A stretch of 64,000 nt of DNA from Isoetes taiwanensis (Eukaryota > Streptophyta > Lycopodiopsida > Isoetales > Isoetaceae). Made by a program: the position numbers and the translations under genes. How positions within the stretch are numbered: position 1 is the first letter of the stretch; each line of letters begins with the position of its first letter. Location: positions 8,470,811-8,534,810 of the forward strand of contig JAJEKV010000002.1 of NCBI GenBank assembly GCA_021234155.1, written 5' to 3'. The notes beneath the pieces were generated by a model that saw only the letters and a program-made list of their open reading frames with translations, had not been told where the DNA came from and did not search any database. Shown one piece after another: positions 45,355 to 57,307 of the stretch.

Positions 45355-46020
45355 CAGACTGCCTGCTGACCTTCATCAGTGGAGGAATGGACCACTGTGA
45401 CGGTCATCTATGGTCTACACTTCGCAAGGAAGTGCAAATCCGGCAATCGCGCTCAAGCCAGCAGGCTTCACTTCATCGTCCGGGTTATGGGATTTGTCTA
45501 TGCATTTTCAGCATAGTTCCTAGTACGAACTATAGAAATTTATCCCGTTCAAGTATAGTCGTGCTTGGTTTTACTTTATCCTTCCCTATATATGCAATTC
45601 ATTTTGTCGGCCAATGCACATGGGATATTTTCGATCTTTGCCTAAAGATCGTTCTGTAATGAGCCCACATCAAGTACGTCACTTGTGAAGAGGTATGCAT
45701 CCATTTCTTTTTTCTGAACATTAATCTTCATTTCCCAATACTCTTTCTCCCTCCTTGTAACAATGGTAGGCCTAAGAGCTTGCAGGGCTTTTGTTAGAGC
45801 CTAACTGGCAGTTCCAAAGGATATCCCCTGAGAGCCCGTATTGCAAGTAAGCTCTTAACTAGGTGCATCAATCATTGCAAACATCCACAGGTGCCTTGAA
45901 GTAAAGGAAATGATGAAATGACTGGACCTCAAAGCTCCGCATTGAATTATAATGTCCCTCTCTAAACATTATGTCTGGATCGTTCATGTTGTACTGTATT
46001 GCATCACCAAAGCCTCAATT
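45355..46020 (+). repeat. Outer arm of the inverted duplication, right
   Basis: Reverse complement of 16855-17515. No gene is recognised within. The frame 45387-45659 is a chance frame shared with the other arm. Confidence 0.75.
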
Positions 46021-46570
46021 GTAGCTCTGCTCGAGTTGTTAGTTGTTTCTTGAAACACTTTCACAGTTTCTCTATTACCATCTGCTAGAAACCTTCTATA
46101 AACTTTTCCAAAATCTTCCTTTTCCAATCATCTCTTCCGTGCTCAAAATTAGTGGCTATTGTCCAATATATGTTTGTGAATCTGATGGTGTAGGCACCAA
46201 ATTTGTTACTTAGAGTAGTCTTCCAGTTTCCTCCTCTAGCATAGCCATCCTAGAGCTAGCAGAATTGCAAATGAGTGCAGCACAAAGTGCAGCACTAGCG
46301 CATATACGTTTTTCCTTCTTTTATATGTTGCATAATAGGTGATAAAGCTCCAAGAGAGCTTGGCCCAATAACGCGAATTGCAGTAGAGATGCAGTAGAGA
46401 TGCTGGGATTTTTATTAAAAAAAAGAAGCTCATACCACATTTTTGTTATGACCATGTTAAGCATGTTTGACATATTGCCAAAGGAAATATTTATCATTAG
46501 TTTATTTCCACATGTCATCTGAATGTCTCTTACAAGATTTGCCATGTTTTCGCTCCAAAATAACATGATT
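46021..46570. other. No gene recognised
   Basis: The minus frame 46321-46566 is open for 81 codons but unrecognised. It lies between the duplication arm and the next element. Confidence 0.3.
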
Positions 46571-47600
46571 CATGTCTCTCTTATTCTGGGAAGGGACTCG
46601 CGAGAGACACAAAACCGGCCGGATAGATAGGCTTGTCATTCATCACAGCAGCAGTATACAATGTGTGAAAAAATAGGGAGAGAGAGAGAGGGGATAGCCG
46701 ACCATAGGAACAATATCGGACTACCCCCAAAAGAAAATGTGCCAAGGTAAAATAAAAGGGTAATGGCATAACTTCATCGATAAAAACCTCGCTCTTTGGT
46801 TTCGAGGAAAACCCTAATGAGAAATGGTCACGCCAATAACCTTGAATGTGTTGCCCGAGAACCGAGAGAGAAACGAAGTTGATGGCTTAACCAAAATAGA
46901 GCACCTAACCCCAAAGAAATGGCTTAAAGCGACCCCTAATAAAGTCCATGGAGAACCGGCGGAGAGGGGATGATGGCTAACGGAAAATAGAACAGACCCC
47001 AAAGAGACGGGCCAAAAATCCATGAACTCGGTAAGCAATACCAACAAAACCCCAAAAAGAACACCCGAATGGTAAGAGAAAAACAAATAGCACAAGCTCG
47101 CACCAAGAAAGTCCCAAAATGAAAACGTGAGGAAAAAGAACATAAATGGTAAAGATAGCATCACCCAAATGGTGGAGAACCATTATGTAAAAATATGCAT
47201 CACCCCCAGGTGGAAATAAACAAAGATAAAGCATCACCCAAATGGGTGGAGAACCATTATGTAAGAATATGCATCACCCCGAGGTGGAAATAAACAAAGA
47301 TCAATCGCGTGCCAGAGAACAAACACGCGAGGGAGGGGTGATGGAATAGAAACATAAGAATAAAGCAAACACCTCACAAAAGTGGAGAACAACAAAGAGG
47401 CATGAACAACAAAAATACAAATGAAAAGACCCATGCAATCGCCGCCGCTAGGGAAGGGAGGGAAGCCAATGAGAGAAGAAGAAGAGCCGCGGAGAAGACT
47501 TTGCCATAACCGAGCCAAAATGGAAAAGGTTTGATGCCGCCCCTTCCTGAGCGGCGACATGGCTCGGATCGATGGGATTCTCGAAGGGACTCGCGAGACA
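46571..47600 (-). mobile_element. Member of the ATCCCATCGATCCGAGCC family, about 1 kb
   Basis: Minus strand starts near 47590 with GAATCCCATCGATCCGAGCC and ends at about 46575 with GTCTCTCGCGAGTCCCTTCC. It shares both ends with 47600-53478. Pyrimidine-rich sense strand, no domain. It includes a tandem duplication at 47158-47302. Confidence 0.5.
47158..47302 (+). repeat. Tandem duplication, period about 77
   Basis: GGAGAACCATTATGTAA, then ATATGCATCACCCC and GGTGGAAATAAACAAAGAT, occur twice with few differences. Confidence 0.8.
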
Positions 47601-49722
47601 CAAAACCGCCCACTACCAAAGGACTTCCTCAACTATAAGCCTAGGGGCAAGGAAACCTCCAGCTGCCTAAGCCGATAGCAAGAAGACACTCCCCACCACC
47701 CCCCCTGCAACATAGAATAAAGGATGCAGAGAGAAAGGAGAGGAACTAAAAGAGGGTCACCGAACCGAGTATCGAGGAGATGATAGGAACCGGAGAAATT
47801 AGGCTACCGGCGACAAGAATCGGGCATGGCGAAGGAAGGCAAGTGGGGAGAAAGTAAAACCAGATCCAAGAGTCCGGGTTCAAGGTGAAGGAAGCTACAC
47901 GCTGACGACGAAACCAAAGCCACGAAGCGAAGCCGTGGGAAGAAAAAACGGCCGAAGAAGAAGAGCCGAAAGCCAAGCACGGGACGCATACATCACCAAT
48001 AACCGAAAAAGGAAAGGACATTAGAGAAAAACAATGAAAAGAAAAGCACGCCGCCAATGCATGATGAATCTAAGGAAGCCCCTACCGATGGCATCACCGC
48101 GAAATGACCCCGGTAAAAAGGAAGGACATTAGAGAACAAAAAACAATGAAAAAGAAAGGGACGCCACGATGACGTAATCGAAGGAAGCTACCGGCATGCC
48201 AACGGTGAACGGCAACAAGGCGATGACAAAACAAACCACGCTAATACGCATAATGCACATATGATATGAATGCAAATCACGGACTTATGTCCGTGGATAT
48301 TTGTCTTATTTGAATACGATTACGGAATCGGGTTTGTGATCGTGGCTACGGACCGGAAGTCCGGTGAATGTGGCTATGATTCTTTCCTAACATGTGGCCA
48401 ATATATCTAGATGGAGATAAGTCAACAAAGGAACCCTTCAACATGGATCCCCGAAAAGAATAAACAATAACGATAAATAAGAAGGAAAAATAACAAGTAA
48501 CCGAGAGAATAAGGCAAAGAGGAAAAAACCCACGATAGGAAATGTAAAATGCATAGATATAAAGATCTGACGAGAAACATAGCGAGGTTGAGTAGAGTCG
48601 CACACCAATGAAGCGAAGCGTGGAGAAGACGAGGACCGCCAAAACTGGCCACGCCAAGTGAGGGCAGGTCCGGGATGCAAAAAAGCCGCAAAGGGGAAAA
48701 TATGACGAAGAGCAAAGGCGGGCTGGGAGGGAAAAAGAAATCAACGGATTTTGAAGTGGAGAACAAAGAGCGCGCATATGCCGAGGCACGGAGGAAAAGG
48801 TACCAGGGCGAGCCCGACGAGAGGTGGGGACCGGACGAGCCGTGCTGGCAAAGGTAAAAATGGCGGAGAGGGAAGCTGAAAATTTGATGAAATTCGTGGA
48901 TGACTTTACGAACTCAGCAGACGAGCGGAAATGCGGGAGAAAGCTTAAGCCGAGGGGAGAAGAGTCGGAAGTGCCCGCATAGATCGCGATCACCGTTGAT
49001 CTCGAAAAAGGAAGGACATTAGAGAACAAAAAAAATGGAAAGAAAAAGCATGAGAAGACGGAAGAAAAAGGTCGCCTCTAATAAAACAAGTCCTCCACGC
49101 ATGACGAAGCCTAAGAAGACACCCCAAAGGCGAACGAAAGGACAACAACGAAGAAAAAGAAACCATGTTAATGCAGACAAGGTAAAATGCACCAGAGGCA
49201 AGACAAGGCTCCAAGGAGGAATAAGATAAAGAGGAAAACTTATCCTAGGAAAGTGTGGAAGCTTACATACACCGGGCATAGAGCGCAACAAAATACCAGC
49301 AGAGACAATAACAGGGAAAAATGAAAACCCGTGAAATGTCCCTCTATGCATAAAATGGGAAAACAACATGAGAAGAAAACAAAGCGAGGGAGATGCATAG
49401 AGTGAATAAAATGAGGCCCATATATATGCAATCCCGCTTAGAGATCAAGAACACCTTAATGATCAAGAACCAAAGCAATAAGATGAAGAAGAAGAAACTA
49501 CACATCGTAATGTGTAAAATGCATAAATGTAAAAAACGTAAAGTGCAACCGGAAAGCACAAAGGCCAAGAAATCGTGAAATCCACATAGGTGGCGAAGAT
49601 CGATTACACAATACAAAGGAATAAAAAGAAATGAAACCACTCGGTATCTACGGGTACCACCCATGAGAAGACCATAGGAAAATATACACAACCAAATTAA
49701 GAACCCGATTACAAAATCCCCT

Positions 49723-50110
49723 AGTTGCATCGACATCCAAGAGAAAACACAATTGCAAAAAAGAAAATCCAAAAACCACCATGGGAAAACGAAAAATTTA
49801 TAAGATCAAAGCGACATATAAATAGTTTGCATCGACATCCAAAAGAAAACACAATTGCAAAAGAGAAAAAATCCAAACCACCATGGGAAAATAGAAAAAT
49901 TTATAGGATCATGCGATATATAAAGAAACCTCATGGCAACTAAAAAACCAAAATGGAAAAAGGAACGATGAAAAGATATACACAACCCAATCGAGAAAAC
50001 CCCATTACAAAAAATCTCCTAGCTGCATCAACATCCGATAGAAAAACACAAGTGCAAAAGGAAAAATCTAACAACCATAGGAAAACACAAAATTGATAAG
50101 ATCGTGCCAC
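49723..50110 (+). repeat. Three diverged copies of a roughly 100-base unit
   Basis: TTGCATCGACATCCAA or variants, AAAACACAATTGCAAAA and CACCATGGGAAAA recur near 49725, 49830 and, more diverged, 50030. The encoded plus frame repeats HRHPxENTIA, but the composition gives no reason to think it is translated. Confidence 0.65.
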
Positions 50111-51599
50111 GATAAATGAAGCACCCGCAACCAAAACGAAAAAAGGTAAAAGGAACATACAACCGAAAGATAAAGGCAAAGCACTCGGAAGTATTCCACA
50201 AAGCCGACCAATGTCCGCCCGTAACCCAGCACGGAAGGCATTGCGGGCCGGATGCAATGCATTCTGACAGGCGATGTATAAAGGTGGTGAGCGCCAACGC
50301 CATCTTCTTGAGGTGCAAAAGGGTCCTTTTTCTAATGGACGAGCCAAGGACAAATCAAAGTGCAATTAAACCAAGACGAGGAGCCATCTATGGCAAGGAA
50401 AAATGCCTCAAAAATAACACCACATTAGCGCAAAACAACGTCAACCACATCAATGTCAAGGGTACAAAACCAAGGATCAAACCCAAATGATGTATAATGA
50501 TAAGATAAACCGCAATTAAATGCCCACCGAATGGAAAAACCAGGCATAAGTCCGTGATGCAAAAATTGATATCGAGGACATGCATAGAAGAAAATGCGGT
50601 CTAAAAGCAACTCGGACGTATTGATCAAAGGCTAAGAAACCCATAGAAATATCGCGAATGAGCATGCAAAACAACGTAGAAAACGAATAATGTGCGTAAG
50701 TATCCAATGAGACGTAAAGTATAAGAGCAACAACTAATATCACAATGAAAATAATTATTCAAAGATTAATATGAGGACCAAAGTAAGCTAACATGGGCAA
50801 ACACCGGATAAGAAATCAAGTATACCATTTCCCCCGATTAGCATGCCACAAATGACCAAACGCATCAAGTATAAGTCAAAACAATTTATACTTGCAAAAA
50901 GACATCGTATAGAAAACACACCGCAAATTACTAATTAAAACCATGCCAAAGCACCATACATAAGAGTAAATGTACTCAAAATCCCAAATAATGCTAGAAG
51001 CACAAATAACGAGGCAATCACTCTATGGATGCCCGTGAACCAGAAGAAATTGCCCGGTGTCATGCACAAGAACAATCCTATAAAAACGATAGTTGGAAGA
51101 AATGCTACAACAGGACTTTGACGTAGAAATGATCGAAACAAAACCGGCACATACCCTTAAGCAAAAACTCCGGCATATAGAATACTTTGACAAACTCCCC
51201 AAACCGAGACTAACCCCAGCCCAAGGGCAAATAAACAAATGCACCCAATTGATAGACATCTACCCAAGTCAATCAACAATAATGAAAACAATGAGATGAT
51301 ATCCACCAGTCTAGAAGCAATATAATATCTTAAACAACGAGATAGCACACCAGATGGACCTGCATAAGACTATCACAACGTAGGAAAACCGCAACTGATA
51401 CGATAAGGATGTGCAAGAGCAAAAGAAAAAACTATGACCGATATGCCTGTGATGGCAAACTGGAAACAAAAAACCAATAGCACCAATATGCCTGTGACGG
51501 CAAACTGGAAAATCGAACAACTAATACTGCAGGAAAAGAAGTACCCCAAACATGCACGATGGCAAAGAAAAAGAAAAGGTTGCAATTAATTACCTTAAA

Positions 51600-51700
51600 C
51601 ATATACGAGGGCAAAGAAAAAGAAAAGTTTACAATTGCAGGAGACAAGAATCGAACCTGAATCTATAGGATTGCAGGCAAACAACCTTACCAAGCGGATA
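51600..51700 (-). other. tRNA-like A/B box pair
   Basis: Minus strand reads CCGCTTGGTAAGGTTG and, about 30 bases on, CAGGTTCGATTCTTG. These resemble A and B boxes of RNA polymerase III promoters in tRNAs or tRNA-derived SINEs. No complete cloverleaf or SINE tail could be built, so this is weak. Confidence 0.25.
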
Positions 51701-53478
51701 ATGCATGAAAATTACCCGATTGATTATATAAAGGCGAAAACATGGTAACTACTGAAAAAAAAAATCTTACAGGAAGAGGCTGCGACGGCATGTAAAGCGG
51801 CTGGCTGCATGCAAACGGCAAATGATTCCACAGGCCTCCTCCATAGATGTGATAGACGGGTCAGATCAGATGAAACACTGCAGTCCTGTTACATGAACTG
51901 AATCAAGATGAAGCGACCTGGTTTGGGTCATTAAAAATTTGCTTGAACCAGGAAGAAAAAAGCGAGATAGAACTAAAGGCTTTGGGTTTAGAAAATCAGG
52001 GAAAGTTGAAGAATCTTCAATTCGAAAACAGATTCAAACCATGCTTTATTTGAAGCTACGTGTTGCCGGGAGCAAATCGCCGCCATTACCAGCCCGACAG
52101 TGGCAAGGGATCCGAAAGAAAACGTTGATGCGGACAAGAGGGTAAGGATAAGACAATAAGAGCTCAATGCATGGCAGGGAAAAGGTCAAACGGAAATGCG
52201 TGGAAGAACAGATCAATCTGCAGTAGAAAGTCGCAAAATAGAGTTGTCGAAGCCAAATCGATGAGGAAATTCAAACAAAGCGTTGAAAAAACTCTGGAAA
52301 CTAAGGATTGGAAGCAAATACTAACAAAGCAAGAACAGTCATAAAGCATAAAATGGATGGATGTACTGACTGAATCGAAGAACGGAAAAACGATTTGGAT
52401 TCTGCACCTGGAGACCTGACTACCAGATGGAATGCCTTGCGGAACTGGAGTTAAGTCGAACGGGAAAACACCAATCCAAGAAGATCGCTGGAACAGCTGC
52501 TGGATGTCGGGATCCTGAAACCTGGGTCTTGCCGTCTGCATGCAGAAAATGAGGCGCCCAAAATGAAGGAAAGAATGGATGCATGTAACTTGGACTGGGA
52601 GGGCTGGAAAAAGCATGTCGATGAAGATCCTGTGGACAGTCTGATGCCTGCAACACAAATCACATAGAACAGCCAACAAATGGCCGGGACCGCCTTGAAT
52701 ACGATGAATCCAGACAAGTACAGGCTAAGATGGGAAAACCAAGCCATAACAGTAGGTAACACAGCCGAATCCAGCTCTACATCGAAATCCATATGATGCA
52801 AGACCAATCAGAGAATCTACCATCTTGCATGGAAAATCCGATTCCTGCAACAATCAATAACTAATGTAGAACAAGGAAGAGGAAACAATAGCATAGTTAG
52901 CATGGCTGGCCAATCAAATCGATCACCAATCAACCAATATACCTCAGATGCCCAAATCTGTGCTGCACCATAGCCAACTGCATGCATCAATAGCCACAGA
53001 AAAAACCCATATCTTCCAAATCGATGTGGTGTGAGATATGTAGCCGGACTGGCCTTTACCCTGAATTTAAGACCTCTATCTATGCATGAACAGAGCCCCC
53101 AAGGAAAACGAACCACAAAAGGGCACACGCAAGCAACGGGTTCTGAAGAAAAAGCCGAGAGCGAGCGTAAAGAACCTGGATCTGAAGAAAAAGCATCTGT
53201 ACAGGAGTAGCGCATTGACATGAATAAAAAAGACGAAAACCTATTGGGATAGGAAGAAAAGCAAGAGGGGATGAAGACGAGGAAGATGGGTGAAGATTAA
53301 GGAGAAGTAGCGTGGATAGCAAGGGACAAGTAAGAGTATGAAGAAGCCACGAGAGAAGAAGAAGAGTCGGGCCGGGAGAAGACGCGTGATAACCGAAAAA
53401 AACGGAAAAAAAGGCCTAATATAGGCACTCGTCCCTTCCCAGAATGGCGATCCGATGGCTCGGATCGATGGGATTCTA

Positions 53479-55377
53479 TATTACACATTAAAATAGTGGA
53501 TCCAATGTTGCATACGTTGGCATATAGTTTTCCTTGCAAGGTGTGTACATTCTCTCTAGCTCGACAAATGCTTCACATTAACTTAGATTTGAATCTCTAG
53601 GTCTTTTTTGAGTATTAGACAACAACCTCTTCAAATTATCACTAAGCTCGGCAACGCCGAGCACCATAACTAGTACTTCTAGAAACATGAATTTTGCAAA
53701 CCTGATATGCTCTTTATACTAACGGATCTAATGGCTTATGGAACAAAGCACTAAAATATATCATGAATAAAAGGTAATTCCCTGACAATTGTAAATAATT
53801 TCAAATAAATGTTCAAATCAAAAGGATTACAAGGAAGCTGAGTATAGGTATAATGCATGCCTTCCACATTGCTACCTAAAGAAATTTATTTTCTATTGAG
53901 TTTTAGGGTCGGGAAAATCTCTCTCTAATTTTCTCTTACCTTCCCCAAATTATTTCGACTAAGCAAATGTTAAATGCCCCTCAAAATTTCATCAATGTTT
54001 GTCTGTTTTATTAAATGCAAAAGAGCTACAACGTACATGATATGCTTTGATGGCTTTGTGAGGCACATGCCAACAATTCTGTACCTGTATACTTGGGGGT
54101 GTGATATTGAAAATCAAAGATTTAATGAACTTGGAGGGAAGCGAGAAGCTTTAAATGCAGATTACATCATGGATGCAACAGGATCGACATACCCAAAGAA
54201 TGAGGTTGTCCAATGCACACCTCGTTTAGAATATAAATAGTTGTACCATACTTCCATAGTAGCAACATATTTCTTAGAATTTACTCTAAGTTGGCATAAG
54301 AGTAGAGTAGATTCCATTTAAGTTGATGTAAGGGTTGGCTGCCATAGGATTGATGAGGCTTTAACTAACTAATGTCTTATAAAATGCAAGAACGCGTGTT
54401 GGCTATGGATATGGGAACTCACTTTTCTTAGTATGCAACTTGCAGCAGGTGTGTGCCCTAATATCACACACATCCTATCCTCCTTCCTCCTTGATCCAAG
54501 AGGTCTCACATGCATTCGACGAAGGTGGTATGGTCGTGCCCGCTATGCTATCCCAAAAATATATAATCCTCCTAAGACTTGGTGGTTGAACACTCATAAA
54601 TGGTGTATTGAGATTGCAAATTGTGCCCAACACATGTTTATAGTTTGTTTGACTATCCTCAGTAGATCATATACTCAATAGCTAGGGGTATGGATTTCAT
54701 AGCTAAGGGTATGAAAACATGGTAATCGGAGAATAGTAGAACCGACCAGGATATCAACAATATTTTTTGTTAAGCAGACTTTTATTAAATTGAGAATGTT
54801 CTACTATCTTGAGAATTTGTAGCAACCCCATTTCATTCAAGCTTAAGAAAACCAAGAAAAAGGTTCCAACCGAAAAGGAGGGAAAAGGACAAAAGTTCCA
54901 AGAAAGAAGGCGTATCATCTCTTTCCTCCTTTATTACAATGGGGACTTATAATGTTTTATACATTCGGCCTTCAGATTTGTCCATCCTATCATCCAGATT
55001 GTTGATTGGGGTCTCTAATCACCTTTCAAGATTATGGTCATTTATGATTTGGGGTGTCTATGATTTTGAAATATAAAATATGGGTTGGCCTAAGGCTTGG
55101 AATATGAAATAGAGGGACTCGAACCTCTATAGGGTTCATTTAAGGTTTCATAATATGAAATACGGGGGCTCGAACCTCTACCAAAATTTGTTAATGTCTT
55201 AATAAGATTGCTTTGACTAACAAGTTAACGTAATTATTTATTCTATTAGATCTATGTTTTTTTTTTCATCACAACCCACTCAATTGTTTTAGATATATGC
55301 TCCATGGTTTCAGCAATAGTCATTTATACATCCATATCAAATCCCCCTAGAACCACCTATTATCGTGATACATATTT
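53479..55377. other. Degraded region, possible transposase frames
   Basis: Two plus-strand frames are unrecognised: 53974-54240 (KREALNADYIMDATGSTYPK inside) and 54433-54681 (GLTCIRRRWYGRARYAIPKI, WWLNTHKWCIEI inside). They lie upstream of the Cys-rich tail at 55388 on the same strand, so they may be remains of one transposase, but no catalytic motif can be named. At 55095-55185 a unit with AATATGAAATA and ACTCGAACCTCTA or GCTCGAACCTCTA occurs twice. Confidence 0.3.
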
Positions 55378-55387
55378 AGATCAAGTG

Positions 55388-55597
55388 TCCTGGTTAAGGA
55401 GCTAATAGAAACACATCACAAGTGGAGGGAGAAAATAGGACCAGTGGTGGAGAGGAAAATAACCTACTGCAATAGTGCCATGAAATGCAAATGCTTCATG
55501 AGAAGACAAAAAACATGCATGTATTGCTCAAAAGTCCAATGCTACAAATGTGTGAGAATCCACAATCTACGAGAAGGTTATAGAGTGGTCGAGTGAG
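55388..55597 (+). pseudogene. Cys-rich C-terminal tail, possibly of a transposase
   Basis: The frame reads LVKELIETHHKWREKIGPVV, then ITYCNSAMKCKCFMRRQKTC, MYCSKVQCYKC and a stop at 55597. The Cys pattern (CX5CXC, CX2C, CX2C) suggests a zinc-binding tail like those at the C-terminus of piggyBac-type transposases. I cannot assign the family firmly. A second, more damaged copy lies at 59120-59325. Confidence 0.35.
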
Positions 55598-55679
55598 GTG
55601 TCCTCAATAAAAATGCATAAGTTCACCTGATTGCTCTGTTAATTCACCATTGACATGATAAATCAAACATATTGTGATG

Positions 55680-55762
55680 CATGCCATGCTATTGCAGAAG
55701 CATCAATAATTGGCATTTTTTTTATTTCTTGGAGAAGTGTTTATATGTCAATGACAAGCCTC
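55680..55762 (+). repeat. Fragment of repeat R3
   Basis: TTGCAGAAGCATCAATAATT, GGCATTTTTTTTATTTCTTG and TTATATGTCAATG match 42825-42885 and 61330-61385. Confidence 0.75.
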
Positions 55763-56489
55763 CATCAATGTGCGGGGGATGTCTCTAAGGGCGAATATTC
55801 GTCAAAAGGCGAATATTGGGAAGTTTTTGAAAAAATGGCACGAAAGTTAAGTAGGTTAAAAAAAAGGGTGGGAACAAAAGATTAGCCGGCATTTTCTACG
55901 ATCCTCTGGCGACCAGTTCAAGGTTCACGTAGCCTGCACAACATGCTGGGTGAGACTTTAGCCAAGTTTTCGACATCTTGGAGGAGTAAGGGCTTTGGAT
56001 TCGCTACTACCAGTCTTCTGGTCATTAGGTTTTAGGGCAAGTTGATCCTTGAAATAGCTTTCATCCTTGAAATAGCTGCAAAATAACAAGCTGCAGTGCA
56101 TGGCGGTGGAGCTTTATGCACAAGCTGGAATCTCTGTCCCAGGTTCAGATAAAGCAGAAAACGCATATGTAGCAAACAAGATGAAGGAAAGCGACTTTCT
56201 GATTGTTGAATTTCTATATATTGCATTCTAGGAGTTATAAGCTCGAGTTTTCCTTAGAATATATTTGGTGGTCTTTTCTTGTTGCCAGAAACGTTGTGGT
56301 CTTGGTGAAAGTAATGGTTGTAGATTTTCTGATATTGAAGGTAAAGAGTATTTGGACGTGATGCAAGAATAGTTGTTTAATGTATGTATTTGTCATTTGC
56401 AGGCTGTGTCCTCTTTACAAACTCAGGGACTGAGGCAAATCTGGTCTAGGGCGAACAGGAAGATTGTGGACTTATGAAGCATTGATGGA
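55763..56489. other. No gene recognised
   Basis: Spacer between an R3 fragment and the eIF4A pseudogene. It contains a small repeat (GCGAATATTCGTCAAAAGGC region) and no supported frame. Confidence 0.35.
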
Positions 56490-56870
56490 TATCCAAAGAT
56501 GTTATCCAACAGGCTCAAACAGGAAACTGGAAAAACTGTAAGTTTATGTTCTGGAGTTTTTGCAACAATTGGACTATGACCTGGTTGATTGCCAGGCATT
56601 AGTGCTTGCTTCTATTAGAGAGCTTGCCCAACACGTTGAGAAAGTTATGCGAGCACTTAGTGATTACTTGCAAGTGAAGGTACATGCTTGTGTTGGTGGA
56701 ACAGATGTACACCAGGATCAACGTACATTGCAAAGTGGAGTTCATGTAGTTGTTGGAACTCCTAGGAGGGTGTATGATATTCTTAGACCACGCGCTCTTC
56801 GTCCTGAGTATTTAAAATTTTTGCTTTAAATGAGGTTGATGAAATGCTGTCAAGAGGATTCAAGGACCAG
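56490..56870 (+). pseudogene. eIF4A DEAD-box helicase fragment
   Basis: Reads DVIQQAQTG, then after a base insertion TGKT and SGV, then (56560 on) [80 protein letters not shown], and after another frame change [16 protein letters not shown]. This follows eukaryotic eIF4A from motif I to motif II almost residue for residue, but motif Ia PTRELAQ is SIRELAQ, VGTPGR is VGTPRR, and DEAD is NEVD. It stops at an intron donor (CAG/GTAAAT, 56870), as in plant eIF4A genes, so it derives from a genomic copy and not from a processed transcript. Not functional. Confidence 0.85.
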
Positions 56871-57307
56871 GTAAATTTAATGCAATTGTTGATTGTTGTC
56901 ACCTTGATGACTGAATATACAAGTTGGTCTTCTTGACAAGCCTGATTCATTGTCTATTTCTTTGAAACAACTTTTGAAAAGCGAATAGTTCCTTTCTGCA
57001 ATTATTATGAATCCTAGCAAAACCCCTTGCAGGTGGCTTAGCTATTGGGACTGTAATGTAGTGGCTGCTGCAAATCAACACAGGACCACGGCGTTACTTC
57101 CGCGCGTCCACCCCTGTAAGCCGCATTAGTTGTGCTGGAACGCCTTCAAAAGCTTGGCGTTTTGGAGTGTGTAGTTCAGAAAGGCAATACCTTTATGATC
57201 TTTTGAAAACTAAAATGGTCAACAATTTACATGTGAAGGAGATACGACCAGCAGGCCTTATTGGTATTTTGATTAGCCACTGTAGCTGCACCATTTGTGA
57301 GAGCTGC
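56871..57307. other. Unrecognised sequence downstream of the eIF4A fragment
   Basis: A short open stretch near 57090-57260 (RYFRASTPVSRISCAGTPSK inside) has GC-rich coding-like character but is unrecognised. It may belong to another captured fragment. Confidence 0.3.

Larger units (their letters stand above)
47600..53478 (-). mobile_element. Large non-autonomous element, 5.9 kb
   Basis: Minus strand begins near 53478 with AATCCCATCGATCCGAGCC, GGATCGCCATTCTGGGAAGG and ends near 47580 with TGTGTCTCGCGAGTCCCTTC. The whole body is purine-rich on the plus strand, giving many Phe/Ser-rich minus frames (longest 48346-49029) without any known domain. Internal repeats are at 48007, 48115 and 49005 (AAGGACATTAGAGAACAAAA), 49723-50110 and 51438-51620. 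CAG/CTG triplets are rare from about 47300 to 51700 and common from 51750 to 53400. Confidence 0.5.

Noticed and set aside
48346-49029. 227-codon minus-strand open frame
   Set aside because: Ser/Phe/Leu-rich, no domain, lies in a strand-skewed repeat where stop codons are rare by composition.
51600-51700. tRNA gene
   Set aside because: Only A/B-box-like strings. Acceptor and anticodon stems cannot be formed.
54433-54681. Ribosomal protein L22-like frame (RRRWYGRARY)
   Set aside because: Resemblance limited to one basic stretch. The rest of the frame does not follow the family.
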